64,000 bases of DNA from an uncultured Oscillospiraceae bacterium (GTDB lineage Bacteria > Bacillota > Clostridia > Oscillospirales > Oscillospiraceae), in the NCBI GenBank assembly GCA_934622035.1, contig CAKTVG010000013.1:10468-74467 (forward strand). The letters are read 5' to 3'. Shown in pieces: positions 1 through 9,904 of the stretch. The notes beneath the pieces are model-generated. The model was not told the origin of the DNA, did no database searches, and saw nothing but the letters and a program-made list of their open reading frames with translations. The translations under genes and the position numbers were made by a program. Numbering within the stretch: position 1 is the first letter of the stretch; every line of letters begins with the position of its first letter.

Positions 1-672
1 GACGGAACCAGCGACTATGTTAAGAAGTTCGGCCAGGGCAACACCGACGATCTGCATATGGCCATGAAGGCGGGAAAGACCCTCTCCGACACCATCGAGG
101 GCACTTGGGACGCATGGCTCTATGAGCTGAAGTTCAACTGGACGCATTGGCCCTATCCGCAGGGCGCGGACAGCAAGGGCCGTCTGCCGATGCACATCGA
201 CCACAGCTTCATGACCACGGCCGTCACCGAGGACAATGTCGAGGCTGCGTTTGAGGTTCTTCGCTATCTGACCTACGGCGTGGAGGGCAACATCACCCGC
301 CTGAGCATGTTTGACGAGGAAAACGCGGGCAAGTATGTGCTCAACAACCGCTATTACATCCCCTGCACCATTCATCCGGATGTTGCAGAGAAGTTTGAGA
401 GCCTGCCCGAAGTCAACGAGGCCATCATCTATATGTATGAGAACATCGAGAACTCCTTCCGCGCCGATCCGGCGAAGATCGTTCCCGATTTTGACCAGAT
501 CAACAACGATTACATCCTGCCCAGCCGCAACAACGTGACCGACGGCCTTGCCGACGCAGCCACGGTTGCCGCCGAGGTGGAGGCAAAGGCCAATGAGGAG
601 ATCGCCAAAAAGTGGGCGGCCTTCGATGAGACGGTCGAAAAATTCCTTGCGGATTTTAAGAAAGTCAACTGA
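1..672 (+). CDS. ABC transporter sugar-binding protein, C-terminal part (cut by window edge)
   Basis: The frame is open from base 1 and ends with TGA at 670-672, so the N-terminus and signal peptide lie outside the window. The visible ~223 residues look like the C-terminal lobe of a family-1 extracellular solute-binding protein: a segment ending in a Y-Y-I-P-C-T-I-H motif, then helices rich in Glu and Lys that close the protein. Such lipoproteins capture oligosaccharides outside the membrane and deliver them to CUT1 permeases. It is the first visible gene of the long operon. A hairpin lies between it and the next gene. The glycan bound cannot be read from this fragment. Confidence 0.7.
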   Translation, partial: DGTSDYVKKFGQGNTDDLHMAMKAGKTLSDTIEGTWDAWLYELKFNWTHWPYPQGADSKGRLPMHIDHSFMTTAVTEDNVEAAFEVLRYLTYGVEGNITRLSMFDEENAGKYVLNNRYYIPCTIHPDVAEKFESLPEVNEAIIYMYENIENSFRADPAKIVPDFDQINNDYILPSRNNVTDGLADAATVAAEVEAKANEEIAKKWAAFDETVEKFLADFKKVN

Positions 673-685
673 TTTTTGAACCGAC

Positions 686-730
686 GCGGCGGTGCCTGCC
701 CGTGCGCAAAGCATTGGCAGACATCGCCGC
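686..730 (+). promoter_or_regulatory. Intercistronic hairpin after a binding-protein gene
   Basis: Bases 686-700 pair with 716-730 over 15 positions, with one C/A mismatch and one G-U pair, around a 15-nt loop. There is no T-run, so it is not an obvious terminator. A stem just after a solute-binding-protein gene commonly stabilises the upstream mRNA or lowers downstream expression; that role is inferred. Confidence 0.5.
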
Positions 731-758
731 CCACTTTAACCGGAAAGGCGGATATTCC

Positions 759-3644
759 ATGAACAAGCGCGTGCGCAGAATCCTGCTTGGCATATTGGCC
801 GCGATGCTGCTGTTTGGCATCGTGTGCGTTGCGCTGCCCTATCGTGCGGTTGCAACCGGAAGTCCCGCCGTGCGCGACGTGGCCTATGCCGCCGAACATT
901 GGGTGAGCCGCTCTGTATTGCAAAACGGCGTACAGGCTGCCTGCACCGGGGGCACCCTGCGCCTTGATGCCGGCGAGACGGCAAGGTTTACGGCCAAGCT
1001 TACTCAGGCGGGCGCTTATCATGTTTATGCCGAATACCGCGTGACCGACCCGGCGGTGACGGATAATCTTGTAGATATTTCCTGCGGCCGGACACAGGGA
1101 CAGGCGCTGCTTTCCACCCTGTGGGCGGATGCCGAGGAGTCCTATCCGGTCGATCCCTATGGCAACGAGCTTCCGCCCAAGCAGCGCGGTGTGGAGGAAT
1201 TTTTCCTTGAAGCGCTGGCCGATCCGGCAAGTCCTTCTCTGGACGCCTATGAATTTTCTCTGCCCGCCGGTAAGGCGGAGCTGACGATCACGGCCGGAAC
1301 GCAGGCCGTGGAGCTGCGTGAACTGTGGTTCGTTCCGGTGCAGGCTGCGCCGACTTATGCGGAATACCGCGCCGCGCACGCTGAAAATGCACAGACGCCG
1401 CAGTGGCAGGAGATCCTTGAGGCGGAAAAGTACGCCGTCAAATCCGATTCCTTCCTGCGCGGCGGAAACGAAAACGACCCCTCGCTTTATCCCTACGACA
1501 CCTTTGACAAGCGCATCAACGTACTGGACGACAGCTCCTTTGACGCCGCAGGACAGAAGGTCCTGTGGACCTTGGATGTTCAGGAAACGGGATGGTACTG
1601 CCTGTCTTTTAAATATACGCAGTATACCAGCGGCAGCAAGCCCGTCTACCGCACAGTCGAGCTGGACGGTCAGACCCCCTATCGCGAGCTGGAGGCCGTG
1701 CAGTTCCCGGCAACGGGCATGAGCCAATATGAGCAGCTTACGCTCAGCGCGGACGGTGCGCCGCTGATGCTCTGGCTGGAGCAGGGACGGCATACGCTGG
1801 CGCTGCGCGCGGTCATGGGTCCGCTGGAAAAGGCCTTTGACGATCTGATGGACATTATGAACGAGGTCAGTGCGCTCGGCATGGACCTGACCAAGCTGAC
1901 TGCGGGCGTCACCGACGAGCATCGGACGTGGGACCTGGATGTCTACCTCCCAGATGCCGTTCCGCGTGTGCGGCAGTGCGCCGCAGACATCCGGGCGGTG
2001 TACGACGATCTTTCCATGCTCACGCAGCGCAAACCGACCTATGCCGCCACGCTTCTGGCCGCGGCGGAAACGCTGGACAAGCTGGCCGACGAGCCGCGCA
2101 AGCTCCCGAATAACACCAAGCTCCTGAACGTGGGGGACAACTGCGTGTCCAAGCGCCTCGGTACGGTCATTGAAATGCTGACTGATCTGCCGCTGGGGCT
2201 TGACCAAATCTATCTCACGCCCGGAACAGAGCTTCCGACAGGCGGCGTGTCTCTGGTGCATCGTGTGGGCGAGGGCATCAAGTCCTTTGCCGGTTCCTTT
2301 CTGCCTGGACGGAGCGGTGACTATGCTGCTTCGTCACAAAAGGACGATGGCGAGCTGACCGTGTGGGTCAACCGCCCGATCCAGTATGTGCAGGCGCTTC
2401 AGCAGCTTGTTGATGCCGGTTACAATCAGATCTATCACGCAAACGTCCGCCTGTCCGTCATGCCGAACGAGCAGAAGCTGATCCTCTCGAATGCCTCGGG
2501 CACCAGCCCGGATCTTGTGCTTGGCGTGAACTATTGGACGCCCTTCGACTTTGCCATTCGCGGCGCGGCGAAGGATCTGACGGAATACGACGATTTTCTT
2601 GAATTTTACGCGGAGCAGTACAATCTGGAATCCCTTGTGCCGCTTTACTACAACGATGGCGTCTACGGCGCAGTCGAGACGCAGGATTTTCAGGTGCTCT
2701 ACTACCGCAGGGACATTTTGCAGGCGCTTGGCCTGGAGATTCCGGAAACATGGAACGACGTCAAGAAAATGATGCCGGAGCTGCTGCGCTATTCCATGAA
2801 TTTCAATCTTCCGCTGGCCAATCTGGTCGGCTTCAAGTCCTACCATGTGACTGCGCCCTATATCTATCAGAACGGCGGCGCGTTCTATGCCGACGACGGC
2901 ATGAGCACGGCCATTTTGCAAAAAGGCTCGGTCGAGGGCTTTGAGGAAATGACGGAAATCTTCACGATTTACGGCGCGCAGCAGTCGGTGCCGAGCTTTT
3001 TCCAGAGCTTCCGCTTCGGACAGACACCCCTCGGGATCAGCGGCTTTTCCACCTACATGCAGCTTCAGGAGGCCGCGCCGGAGCTTAAGGGCGTGTGGGA
3101 CATCGCTCCCGTTCCGGGCACGCTGACCGAGGAGGGTGAAATCCTCCGCTATCAGATGGCGGACAGCACCGCCTGCATGATTTTCGAGAACACCGACAAG
3201 CCCGACGAGGCTTGGCAGTTTTTGAAGTGGTGGCTGTCCGAGGACACGCAGATCGAGTATGCCTACAACCTCCGCGCGTCCTTTGGCCCGGAATATCAGT
3301 GGAACACGGCGAATCTGCTTGCCTTTGCGCAGCTCGATTATCCGGAGGAGCACAAGCGCGTGATTCTGGAGCAGTGGCAGGCGCAGCGGGAGAATCTGCG
3401 TCACCCGGCCAACTATATGGTCGAGCGCGAGGTCAGCAACGTCTGGAACAGCGTCGTCGTGGACGGCGCGCCGCTTATGGAGGCGCTCAACCGCGCCGCC
3501 ATGACCTCCGACCGCGAAATTCTGCGTAAAATGCAGGAATTCGGCTTTCTGGATGAAAACGGAGAGATCATCAAGACCTATCAGACCGACGCTTACGCGC
3601 GTCTGGTGCAAATGCTGGCAGAAAGCAGGGAGAAAACGTCATGA
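759..3644 (+). CDS. Extracellular solute-binding protein with large N-terminal carbohydrate-binding-like extension
   Basis: This 961-residue protein is about twice the usual size of a sugar ABC binding protein. The ATG at 759 is chosen over an upstream GTG (702) because GGAAAGG sits about 9 nt before it and because MNKRVRRILLGILAAML starts a good signal or anchor segment. Residues ~40-400 contain two beta-rich, CBM-like regions, then a helical linker. From ~500 the protein reads as a family-1 solute-binding protein (dilysine/Trp-rich core, 'W-x-F-L-K-W-W-L-S' near the end). It overlaps the next permease gene by ATGA, so the two are translationally coupled. The extension may hold polysaccharide near the importer. 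Substrate unknown. Confidence 0.75.
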   Translation: MNKRVRRILLGILAAMLLFGIVCVALPYRAVATGSPAVRDVAYAAEHWVSRSVLQNGVQAACTGGTLRLDAGETARFTAKLTQAGAYHVYAEYRVTDPAVTDNLVDISCGRTQGQALLSTLWADAEESYPVDPYGNELPPKQRGVEEFFLEALADPASPSLDAYEFSLPAGKAELTITAGTQAVELRELWFVPVQAAPTYAEYRAAHAENAQTPQWQEILEAEKYAVKSDSFLRGGNENDPSLYPYDTFDKRINVLDDSSFDAAGQKVLWTLDVQETGWYCLSFKYTQYTSGSKPVYRTVELDGQTPYRELEAVQFPATGMSQYEQLTLSADGAPLMLWLEQGRHTLALRAVMGPLEKAFDDLMDIMNEVSALGMDLTKLTAGVTDEHRTWDLDVYLPDAVPRVRQCAADIRAVYDDLSMLTQRKPTYAATLLAAAETLDKLADEPRKLPNNTKLLNVGDNCVSKRLGTVIEMLTDLPLGLDQIYLTPGTELPTGGVSLVHRVGEGIKSFAGSFLPGRSGDYAASSQKDDGELTVWVNRPIQYVQALQQLVDAGYNQIYHANVRLSVMPNEQKLILSNASGTSPDLVLGVNYWTPFDFAIRGAAKDLTEYDDFLEFYAEQYNLESLVPLYYNDGVYGAVETQDFQVLYYRRDILQALGLEIPETWNDVKKMMPELLRYSMNFNLPLANLVGFKSYHVTAPYIYQNGGAFYADDGMSTAILQKGSVEGFEEMTEIFTIYGAQQSVPSFFQSFRFGQTPLGISGFSTYMQLQEAAPELKGVWDIAPVPGTLTEEGEILRYQMADSTACMIFENTDKPDEAWQFLKWWLSEDTQIEYAYNLRASFGPEYQWNTANLLAFAQLDYPEEHKRVILEQWQAQRENLRHPANYMVEREVSNVWNSVVVDGAPLMEALNRAAMTSDREILRKMQEFGFLDENGEIIKTYQTDAYARLVQMLAESREKTS

Positions 3645-4564
3645 AACGAAAGCCCCAAAAGACGCGCTCGCTGCGCGGATGGCTCGGCAGACACGCCGTT
3701 TCGGCGCTGCTCTCACCCTATGCCTTCCTGTTCTGCCTGCTGATCGCAATTCCCGTGTGCATGGCGGTCATCCTGTCCTTTACTTATTTTAATACCATCG
3801 AATTTCCAAAGCCCATCGGTCTGGTCAACTTCGTCACGCTGTTTACGGCCGATTCGGTGTTCATGCAGAAGGTTCTGCCGAACACGCTGATCTACGCGAT
3901 TTTCGTCGGTGTTGGCGGATATCTGCTGTCTTTCTTTTTGGCGTGGTCGTTGGCGCAGCTTCCCAAGTGGCCGCGCACCATTCTGGCCATTGCGATCTAT
4001 TCGCCGTCTCTGACGGGCGGCGTGCTGCTCTCGGCAGTGTGGAGCGTGGTGTTCAACGGCAGCGAGGGCGGCTACCTCAACTATCTGCTGCTGAAGCTGA
4101 ACCTTATCTCCGAGCCGGTCGTCTGGCTGCAATCGGATGCGCATCTTCTGTGGATTATGATCGTCGTTTCCCTGTGGAGCAGTATGGGTATCGGATTTTT
4201 ATCCATCCTGTCCGGCATTCTGAATGCCAATGAGGAGCTTTACGAGGCTGCGCGCATTGACGGTGTGCGTAACCGCTTTCAGGAGATCATTTACGTCACC
4301 ATCCCGCAGTGCAAGCCGCAGATGCTCTTCGGCGCGGTCATGGCCATCGTCAATACCTTCCAGACCAGCGGTATCGGCGTTGCGCTCTCCGGCTCCAACC
4401 CCACGCCAAATTACGCCGGCCAGCTTATCGTCACGCACATTGAGGACTACGGCTTCATCCGCTATGAGATGGGCTATGCCGCAGCGATTTCCGTTGTGCT
4501 GCTGATCTTCATTCGCCTGATGTCCAAGGGCGCGGAAAAGCTGTTCGGCGGTGATCCGGACTGA
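3641..4564 (+). CDS. Sugar ABC transporter permease (MalF-like), first pair
   Basis: This 307-residue inner-membrane protein has about six hydrophobic helices and the permease EAA loop near residues 203-222 (YEAARIDGVRNRFQEIIYV), which contacts the transporter ATPase. Its ATG overlaps the stop of the binding-protein gene. Together with the following gene it forms the channel of a CUT1-type importer. No ATPase gene is nearby, as is usual in Firmicutes that share one MsiK-type ATPase among several importers. Substrate is not predictable from the permease. Confidence 0.88.
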   Translation: MKRKPQKTRSLRGWLGRHAVSALLSPYAFLFCLLIAIPVCMAVILSFTYFNTIEFPKPIGLVNFVTLFTADSVFMQKVLPNTLIYAIFVGVGGYLLSFFLAWSLAQLPKWPRTILAIAIYSPSLTGGVLLSAVWSVVFNGSEGGYLNYLLLKLNLISEPVVWLQSDAHLLWIMIVVSLWSSMGIGFLSILSGILNANEELYEAARIDGVRNRFQEIIYVTIPQCKPQMLFGAVMAIVNTFQTSGIGVALSGSNPTPNYAGQLIVTHIEDYGFIRYEMGYAAAISVVLLIFIRLMSKGAEKLFGGDPD

Positions 4565-4577
4565 AAAGAGGTGCGAT

Positions 4578-5468
4578 ATGAAAAAACGAAAAATCAGACG
4601 GCTCCAGCAGTCCGGCATCAACCCAACGAGATTTGAGCGCGGGCAGGTCAAGTTTTACCTCTATCTCATCCCCATCGCGGTCATTATGGCGCTGCCGATT
4701 CTGATGATCGTGCTCAATGCCTTCAAGCCGCTCGACGAGCTGAACGCCTATCCGCCGCGCTTCTTCGTGCGGATGCCGACATGGGAGAACTTCCGCAGGC
4801 TCTTTTCGGCGACGCAGGGCAGCAGCGTGCCGATCTCGCGGTACTTGTTTAATAGTATCGTCGTCACGCTGATTGTCGTTGTGTGCACGGTTGTCATCTG
4901 CGTTGCGGCGGGCTATGTGCTGTCGAAAAAGCGCTTTAAGTACAAGAAATTCCTGTTTTCCCTCAATACGCTGGCTTTGATGTTCGTGCCTGTGGCCGTG
5001 GCGATCCCGCGCTATCTTGTCATCGTCTTTACGGGGATGTATGATTCCTTCTGGGCGCAGATCATTCCGCTTCTGGCCATGCCGGTTGGCTTGTTCCTTC
5101 TGAAGCAGTTTATCGACCAGATTCCAGACGCGCTGATCGAGGCGGCCGTGATCGACGGTGCGGATGACTTTACAATTCTGCGCCGCATTATCATTCCCAT
5201 CATCATGCCGGCTGTTGCGACCGTCGCCATGATGGCCTTTCAGGCAGCGTGGAACAGCACGGAGGCCTCTGCAATGTTCGTCGAAAACGAGACGCTCAAG
5301 ACGTTTGCTTATTACATGAGCACCCTCACCGGTGCAACGGGCAACACGATCTCTGGACAGGGCATCAGTGCCGCTGCGTCGCTGATTCTGTTCTTGCCAA
5401 ATCTGATCCTGTTTATCATTCTTCAGTCCCGCGTGATGAACACCATGGCGCATTCCGGACTGAAATAA
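4578..5468 (+). CDS. Sugar ABC transporter permease (MalG-like), first pair
   Basis: A 296-residue membrane protein with six predicted helices and the EAA loop IEAAVIDGADDFTILRRI in the C-terminal half, typical of the second permease of CUT1 importers. The ATG at 4578 is preferred to an in-frame upstream ATA/ATT-type start because AAAAGAGGTG lies just before it. It follows the MalF-like gene by 13 nt and presumably pairs with it. Confidence 0.88.
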   Translation: MKKRKIRRLQQSGINPTRFERGQVKFYLYLIPIAVIMALPILMIVLNAFKPLDELNAYPPRFFVRMPTWENFRRLFSATQGSSVPISRYLFNSIVVTLIVVVCTVVICVAAGYVLSKKRFKYKKFLFSLNTLALMFVPVAVAIPRYLVIVFTGMYDSFWAQIIPLLAMPVGLFLLKQFIDQIPDALIEAAVIDGADDFTILRRIIIPIIMPAVATVAMMAFQAAWNSTEASAMFVENETLKTFAYYMSTLTGATGNTISGQGISAAASLILFLPNLILFIILQSRVMNTMAHSGLK

Positions 5469-5496
5469 CATTCCAAAAGGGAAGGAGACAGTCGCA

Positions 5497-7584
5497 ATGC
5501 GGAACAAAACCGGACTGCTGCGCCGACTCTGCTGCGCCGTGCTTGGCCTGCTTCTGGCGGGGCTTATCTGCGTTCTTCCGGCGCATGCTGCCGGTGAGAA
5601 CACAACCTATACCTATACGCTCTCGGCAGACGACGAATGGATCCGCACGCAGGACGCCTATCTTCCGGGAAAAATCTATCTCAAGGGCGCCGGACTGAGC
5701 CAGCCGCAGGATCTGTTCCTGCGCGGCGGGAAAATTTATATTGCCGATACCGGAAATCACCGCATCGCAGTCTATGATCCAAGGACCGACACGATGCGCG
5801 CCTTCGGTGAAGACGAATTGGATTCGCCGGTGGGGCTTTTCGTGTCCGAGGACGGCACGGTCTATGCCGCCGATTCCTCCAAGGTACGGCCGGGAATTGT
5901 GATTTTCTCTCCGGACGGAACGCTGCTGCGGCGCATCGGGAGGCCGGAGAGCTATCTGTTCAGTGAGCGCTCGGCCTTTGCGCCGCGCAATGTCGTGGTG
6001 ACCAGGGAGGGCAATATTTTTGTCGCCAGCACGGGAAGCTACGAGGGCTTGCTGCAATTCAGCCCACAGGGCGAATTTCAGGGCTTTTTCGGCGCGAATC
6101 TGCGCACGGGAAGCCTGCTCGAATCGCTGCAGGATCTGTTTTTCACCGAGGAGCAGCTCGATAAGCTGCTCACGCGCATCCCGCGCCAGATTGAAAATAT
6201 CACGATCTCCAACCGCGACCTGATCTATTCCGTCACGCAGACCGGCGGCCGCCAGCTTGCATGGGGCTCCTCGAAGCGCGAGGGCAATGCCATTGCACTG
6301 CACAACATGAGCGGCAGCAATATCCTTGCCAAGGGCAAGACCATGACCGACGAGTGGAACTTTGTGGACATTGTGGCAGGACCGTATAACAATTGCTATG
6401 CTCTGACCTATACCGGCCTGATCTATGAGTACGACAGCGCGGGCAATCTGATCTTTTCGTTCGGCGGACGCGCCGTTTCCACCGACCGGACGGGGCTTTT
6501 GACGCTGGCCAGCGCAATCGACATCGACGACGACGGATTTCTCTATGTTCTCGACCGTGAACGCGCCTTGATTCAGGTGTTCTGCCCAACGGAATTTGCC
6601 GTTGCAATGCACAAGGCTGTCTACGATCTGGAAACCGGAGATTATGAAGCGGGCGAGGGCGACTGGCAGGCAATTTTACGCTTGAACGGCATGTCCAAGC
6701 TGGCGCATCAGGGCTACGGTCAGGTGCTCTTTCAGCAGCAGCGCTTTGCCGAGGCAGCCGAGCATTTCAAGCTCGCAGGTGACCACGAGCGCTATTCCGA
6801 CGCATTCTGGGAGGTGCGTGCGGCATGGCTGAACCGCTGGGTGCTCACGATCCTTGTCGTGCTGCTCGTGTTGTATGTGCTGTGGGTGCTTCTTCGCATT
6901 CTGCGGCGGCGTTTCGGCCTGTTTGCAAGCAAAGAACGGAAAAAACGAAAAGAGCCTCGTTTATGCAGCGACCTGCGCTATGCACTGCGCATGATGCGTG
7001 CGCCGCTGGACTGCTTTTACGACCTCAAGCATGGCGACCATGGTTCCGTCGCCGCCGCGACGATTCTGTATGCGCTGCTGCTGATTGTCTTTGTGGCAAA
7101 CACGCTCTTTCAGGGCTTTTCCTTTAACGTTTCCGATGCACGCAGCGCATCCGTGCTCTCCGTGCTGGCCACGGCGGCCGTCCCGCTGTTGCTCTTTGTG
7201 GTCGGCAACACGCTGGTCGCGTCAATCTGCTCGGGCGAAGGCTCACTGAAAAATGTCTACATCATGACAGCCTATGCCTTGACGCCTTATCTGCTCATCA
7301 TGCCGGTCGTGATCGCGGCAAGCTACGTTCTGACGCAAAACGAGGGCTTTTTAATCACGCTGCCCTCCGTCGCGGCAGTGGCGTGGTCGGGGATTTATCT
7401 GTTCCTCGGCGCGATGAACACGCACGATTATACCTTCCGCCAGACGGTAAAAAATCTGCTGCTGACGCTGTTCTTTATGCTGATGGCGGTGGTCGTGGCT
7501 GCAATTTTGTATCTCGTCTGGGGACAGGTTTTTGACTTCCTTGAAACGCTCTGGGCGGAGCTTCTCTACCGCATACGGGGCTGA
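5497..7584 (+). CDS. NHL-repeat / YIP1-domain membrane protein
   Basis: This 695-residue protein starts with a signal peptide (residues 1-30). An NHL beta-propeller-like region follows (~60-360; 'LFLRGGKIYIADTGNHRI' is a classic NHL blade). Then comes a short TPR-like helical stretch (~375-440), a transmembrane helix (~447-467), a basic loop, and a YIP1-like domain with four to five membrane helices (~500-690). The propeller would face outside and the YIP1 part sits in the membrane. RBS GGGAAGGAGA lies before the ATG. It sits between two permease pairs. Families of this shape accompany DUF5696 proteins and sugar importers in Firmicutes, but the role is not known; sensing or scaffolding at the importer is a guess. 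Confidence 0.75.
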   Translation: MRNKTGLLRRLCCAVLGLLLAGLICVLPAHAAGENTTYTYTLSADDEWIRTQDAYLPGKIYLKGAGLSQPQDLFLRGGKIYIADTGNHRIAVYDPRTDTMRAFGEDELDSPVGLFVSEDGTVYAADSSKVRPGIVIFSPDGTLLRRIGRPESYLFSERSAFAPRNVVVTREGNIFVASTGSYEGLLQFSPQGEFQGFFGANLRTGSLLESLQDLFFTEEQLDKLLTRIPRQIENITISNRDLIYSVTQTGGRQLAWGSSKREGNAIALHNMSGSNILAKGKTMTDEWNFVDIVAGPYNNCYALTYTGLIYEYDSAGNLIFSFGGRAVSTDRTGLLTLASAIDIDDDGFLYVLDRERALIQVFCPTEFAVAMHKAVYDLETGDYEAGEGDWQAILRLNGMSKLAHQGYGQVLFQQQRFAEAAEHFKLAGDHERYSDAFWEVRAAWLNRWVLTILVVLLVLYVLWVLLRILRRRFGLFASKERKKRKEPRLCSDLRYALRMMRAPLDCFYDLKHGDHGSVAAATILYALLLIVFVANTLFQGFSFNVSDARSASVLSVLATAAVPLLLFVVGNTLVASICSGEGSLKNVYIMTAYALTPYLLIMPVVIAASYVLTQNEGFLITLPSVAAVAWSGIYLFLGAMNTHDYTFRQTVKNLLLTLFFMLMAVVVAAILYLVWGQVFDFLETLWAELLYRIRG

Positions 7585-7600
7585 CGCAGGAGGAATGCAG

Positions 7601-9877
7601 ATGAAAACAACCAAACGCCGCATCCTTTGCATCGTGTGTGCGCTTTGTGCGCTTGCGGTCCTGATCCCCTTTGCGGCAAGGGCGATGGTCTCGGACGAGA
7701 CGTATGAAAAAAAGGAATTTGAACTGCCGGACACCTCAGCCATGGAGGTCGGCTCCAGCCGGCATACGCAATATGACGCGGCCTCCCCGGTCGATTGCCC
7801 GCTGAGCGTGGAGGGCTTTGAGAAAAAACTTGAAACAAAGTATCTCGAGGTCTGGTTCCGCGCGGAATCGCATGCCTTTCGCATCGTCGATAAGCGCAGC
7901 GGGTATGTCTGGGGCGCGCTGGCCGAGGATAAACCCGAAGGGCTGAATCAGATGTGGTCGAGCTTTGCAAACGGTCTGTGCTCCTTCGAGTATTTTGATG
8001 TCAACGACACCGCACAGCGCGTCGGCCCGGGCACCTTCGGTGTAACCGCCAAATACCAATGGTCGCAGGACGGTGTGACCTGCACGCTTCGCATGAAAAA
8101 GGAAAAGCTCTCGTTTTCCTTCCGCATGATCGTATCCGACGACGCGATTGCACTGTCCGTGGACGACGAATCCATTGAGGAAAACGGAGAAGCCAAGCTG
8201 AAATCCGTTTATTTTCTGCCCTTCCTCGGCAGTGTGCGCGAGGACGCGACGGAGGGCTACGTCTTTATTCCGGACGGCCCGGGTGCGCTGATGCGCTTTC
8301 AAAAGAGCGGCAGCTATAATGCGGGCTTCAACCAGAAGGTCTACGGGCCGGACATGGGCATCGACTCGCTGGAGGAAGCCAACGACCTGAACGCCAGCCG
8401 CACGAACGACTATCTGGTCGATGCGCCTTATGTGAGCGTGCCGGTCTATGGCATCGTCCACGGCGCGCGCCAGAATGCGTTTTTTGCCGTGCTGGAGCAG
8501 GGCGAGGAATATGCCTCCATTCAGGCCACGCCCGCCGGTGCGACGACGGACTTTACATGGGCGGCGGCACGCTTCGATTACCGCCAGCTCTACATCCACC
8601 CGACCAGCAAAAACGGTGCGGGTATCCAGCGCCCGCAGGACGAGCGCAACCTTGTAAATCCCACCGTTCGCTTCTATTTTCTCACGGGCGAGGAGGCCGA
8701 CTATTCCGGCATGGCGGTGAAATACCGCACGCTTCTGAAAGAGCAGGGCGTTCTCGCCACGGAACGCATTGATACCGCGCTGCCAATGCGGCTGCATCTG
8801 CTGGGTGCGGACGTGAAAAAGCAGTTTCTGGTGCAGGGAAAGCAGACGTTCACTACTTTTGACGAGGCACAGGAAATTTTGCGCGACCTGCGCGAAAACG
8901 GGATCACCAACCTCTCGGTGAGCTTCGAGGGATGGCAAAAAGACGGCATCAACGGCGCTTCTTACGGCCAGACGGCCTTTGATCGCAGCGTCGGTTCGCA
9001 GAAGGAAGCCCTGGCGTTAAGGGAAACGCTTCTGGCACGGGGCGGCCGCGCCTATCTGACGGTCAATCCGGTCACGGCGAACGACGACCAGATCTGGCTT
9101 GCAAGCAAGGCGGCAAAAACGCTCTCACGCACCTATGCCAAGTTTGTCCGGCCGAACACGCAGGTCATGTTTAACGAGCGCTATATCCTCAAGCCTGCGC
9201 TCGCGGCGCAGACGGTGCTGGACACCTCGCAGGCGCTCGCACCTATGCCGCTGGCGCTGGAGCAGTGGGGCAGCCGCCTGTATGCCGAATACACGCGCGG
9301 CTCCGAGATCACGCGCAGCGAGGCGCTGACGTTGATTACCCAAACGCAGCAGTCGCTTGCGCAGAAGCCTGCGCTGACCGCACCGAATGAATACCTCTGG
9401 GCGGATACGGCGGAGTATTTCGATATGCCGGTCGTCAACGGGCAGTATCTTTACGAGACGGACACGGTGCCGTTTTTGCAGATCGTCCTCAAGGGGAGCA
9501 TCGATTATTACGCGCCCTATGCCAATCAGGGCTTCTATTCCGTCAACAGTGTCCTGAAAATGGCGGAATACGGAATGTATCCGTCCTTCCTTGTGGCTGC
9601 CTGCGACAATTCCGAGCTGATGGACACGCCGCTTCAGGATTTGTTTACCGTCAACTACGGAGACTGGCGGGGCGAGATCGCGGACATCTACGGCCGACTT
9701 TCCGAGGCGCTGCTGGCCGTTGAGGGTCAGCAGATTGTCCGCCACCGGATGGTGGCCGAGGGGGTTGCCTGCGTGACTTACTCCAATGACATGAAGCTTT
9801 ATGTAAACTACAACAGCACCGACTACACCGGCGAGGCCAGCGTTCCTGCGCAGAGCTTTGCACTGGTGGGCAAATGA
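7601..9877 (+). CDS. DUF5696-like secreted protein
   Basis: This 758-residue protein begins with an N-terminal signal/anchor (residues 1-27). The ATG at 7601 is chosen because CAGGAGG lies 7 nt upstream. After a beta-rich first half (~40-400, including 'FIPDGPGALMRFQKSG'), the second half looks like a barrel-type catalytic region with many Trp, Asp and Glu residues. It lacks a nucleophile motif of any glycoside hydrolase family I can name. The overall pattern fits DUF5696 proteins, which sit next to YIP1 and ABC permease genes. A glycan-active enzyme is plausible from context but unproven. Confidence 0.65.
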   Translation: MKTTKRRILCIVCALCALAVLIPFAARAMVSDETYEKKEFELPDTSAMEVGSSRHTQYDAASPVDCPLSVEGFEKKLETKYLEVWFRAESHAFRIVDKRSGYVWGALAEDKPEGLNQMWSSFANGLCSFEYFDVNDTAQRVGPGTFGVTAKYQWSQDGVTCTLRMKKEKLSFSFRMIVSDDAIALSVDDESIEENGEAKLKSVYFLPFLGSVREDATEGYVFIPDGPGALMRFQKSGSYNAGFNQKVYGPDMGIDSLEEANDLNASRTNDYLVDAPYVSVPVYGIVHGARQNAFFAVLEQGEEYASIQATPAGATTDFTWAAARFDYRQLYIHPTSKNGAGIQRPQDERNLVNPTVRFYFLTGEEADYSGMAVKYRTLLKEQGVLATERIDTALPMRLHLLGADVKKQFLVQGKQTFTTFDEAQEILRDLRENGITNLSVSFEGWQKDGINGASYGQTAFDRSVGSQKEALALRETLLARGGRAYLTVNPVTANDDQIWLASKAAKTLSRTYAKFVRPNTQVMFNERYILKPALAAQTVLDTSQALAPMPLALEQWGSRLYAEYTRGSEITRSEALTLITQTQQSLAQKPALTAPNEYLWADTAEYFDMPVVNGQYLYETDTVPFLQIVLKGSIDYYAPYANQGFYSVNSVLKMAEYGMYPSFLVAACDNSELMDTPLQDLFTVNYGDWRGEIADIYGRLSEALLAVEGQQIVRHRMVAEGVACVTYSNDMKLYVNYNSTDYTGEASVPAQSFALVGK

Positions 9878-9904
9878 CGGTGCAGCCGGAAAGGGGAGAC
9901 GCGC

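Noticed and set aside
510..3611. Long minus-strand frames opposite the extended binding protein
   Set aside because: No start signals; the plus strand is continuous with coupled starts.
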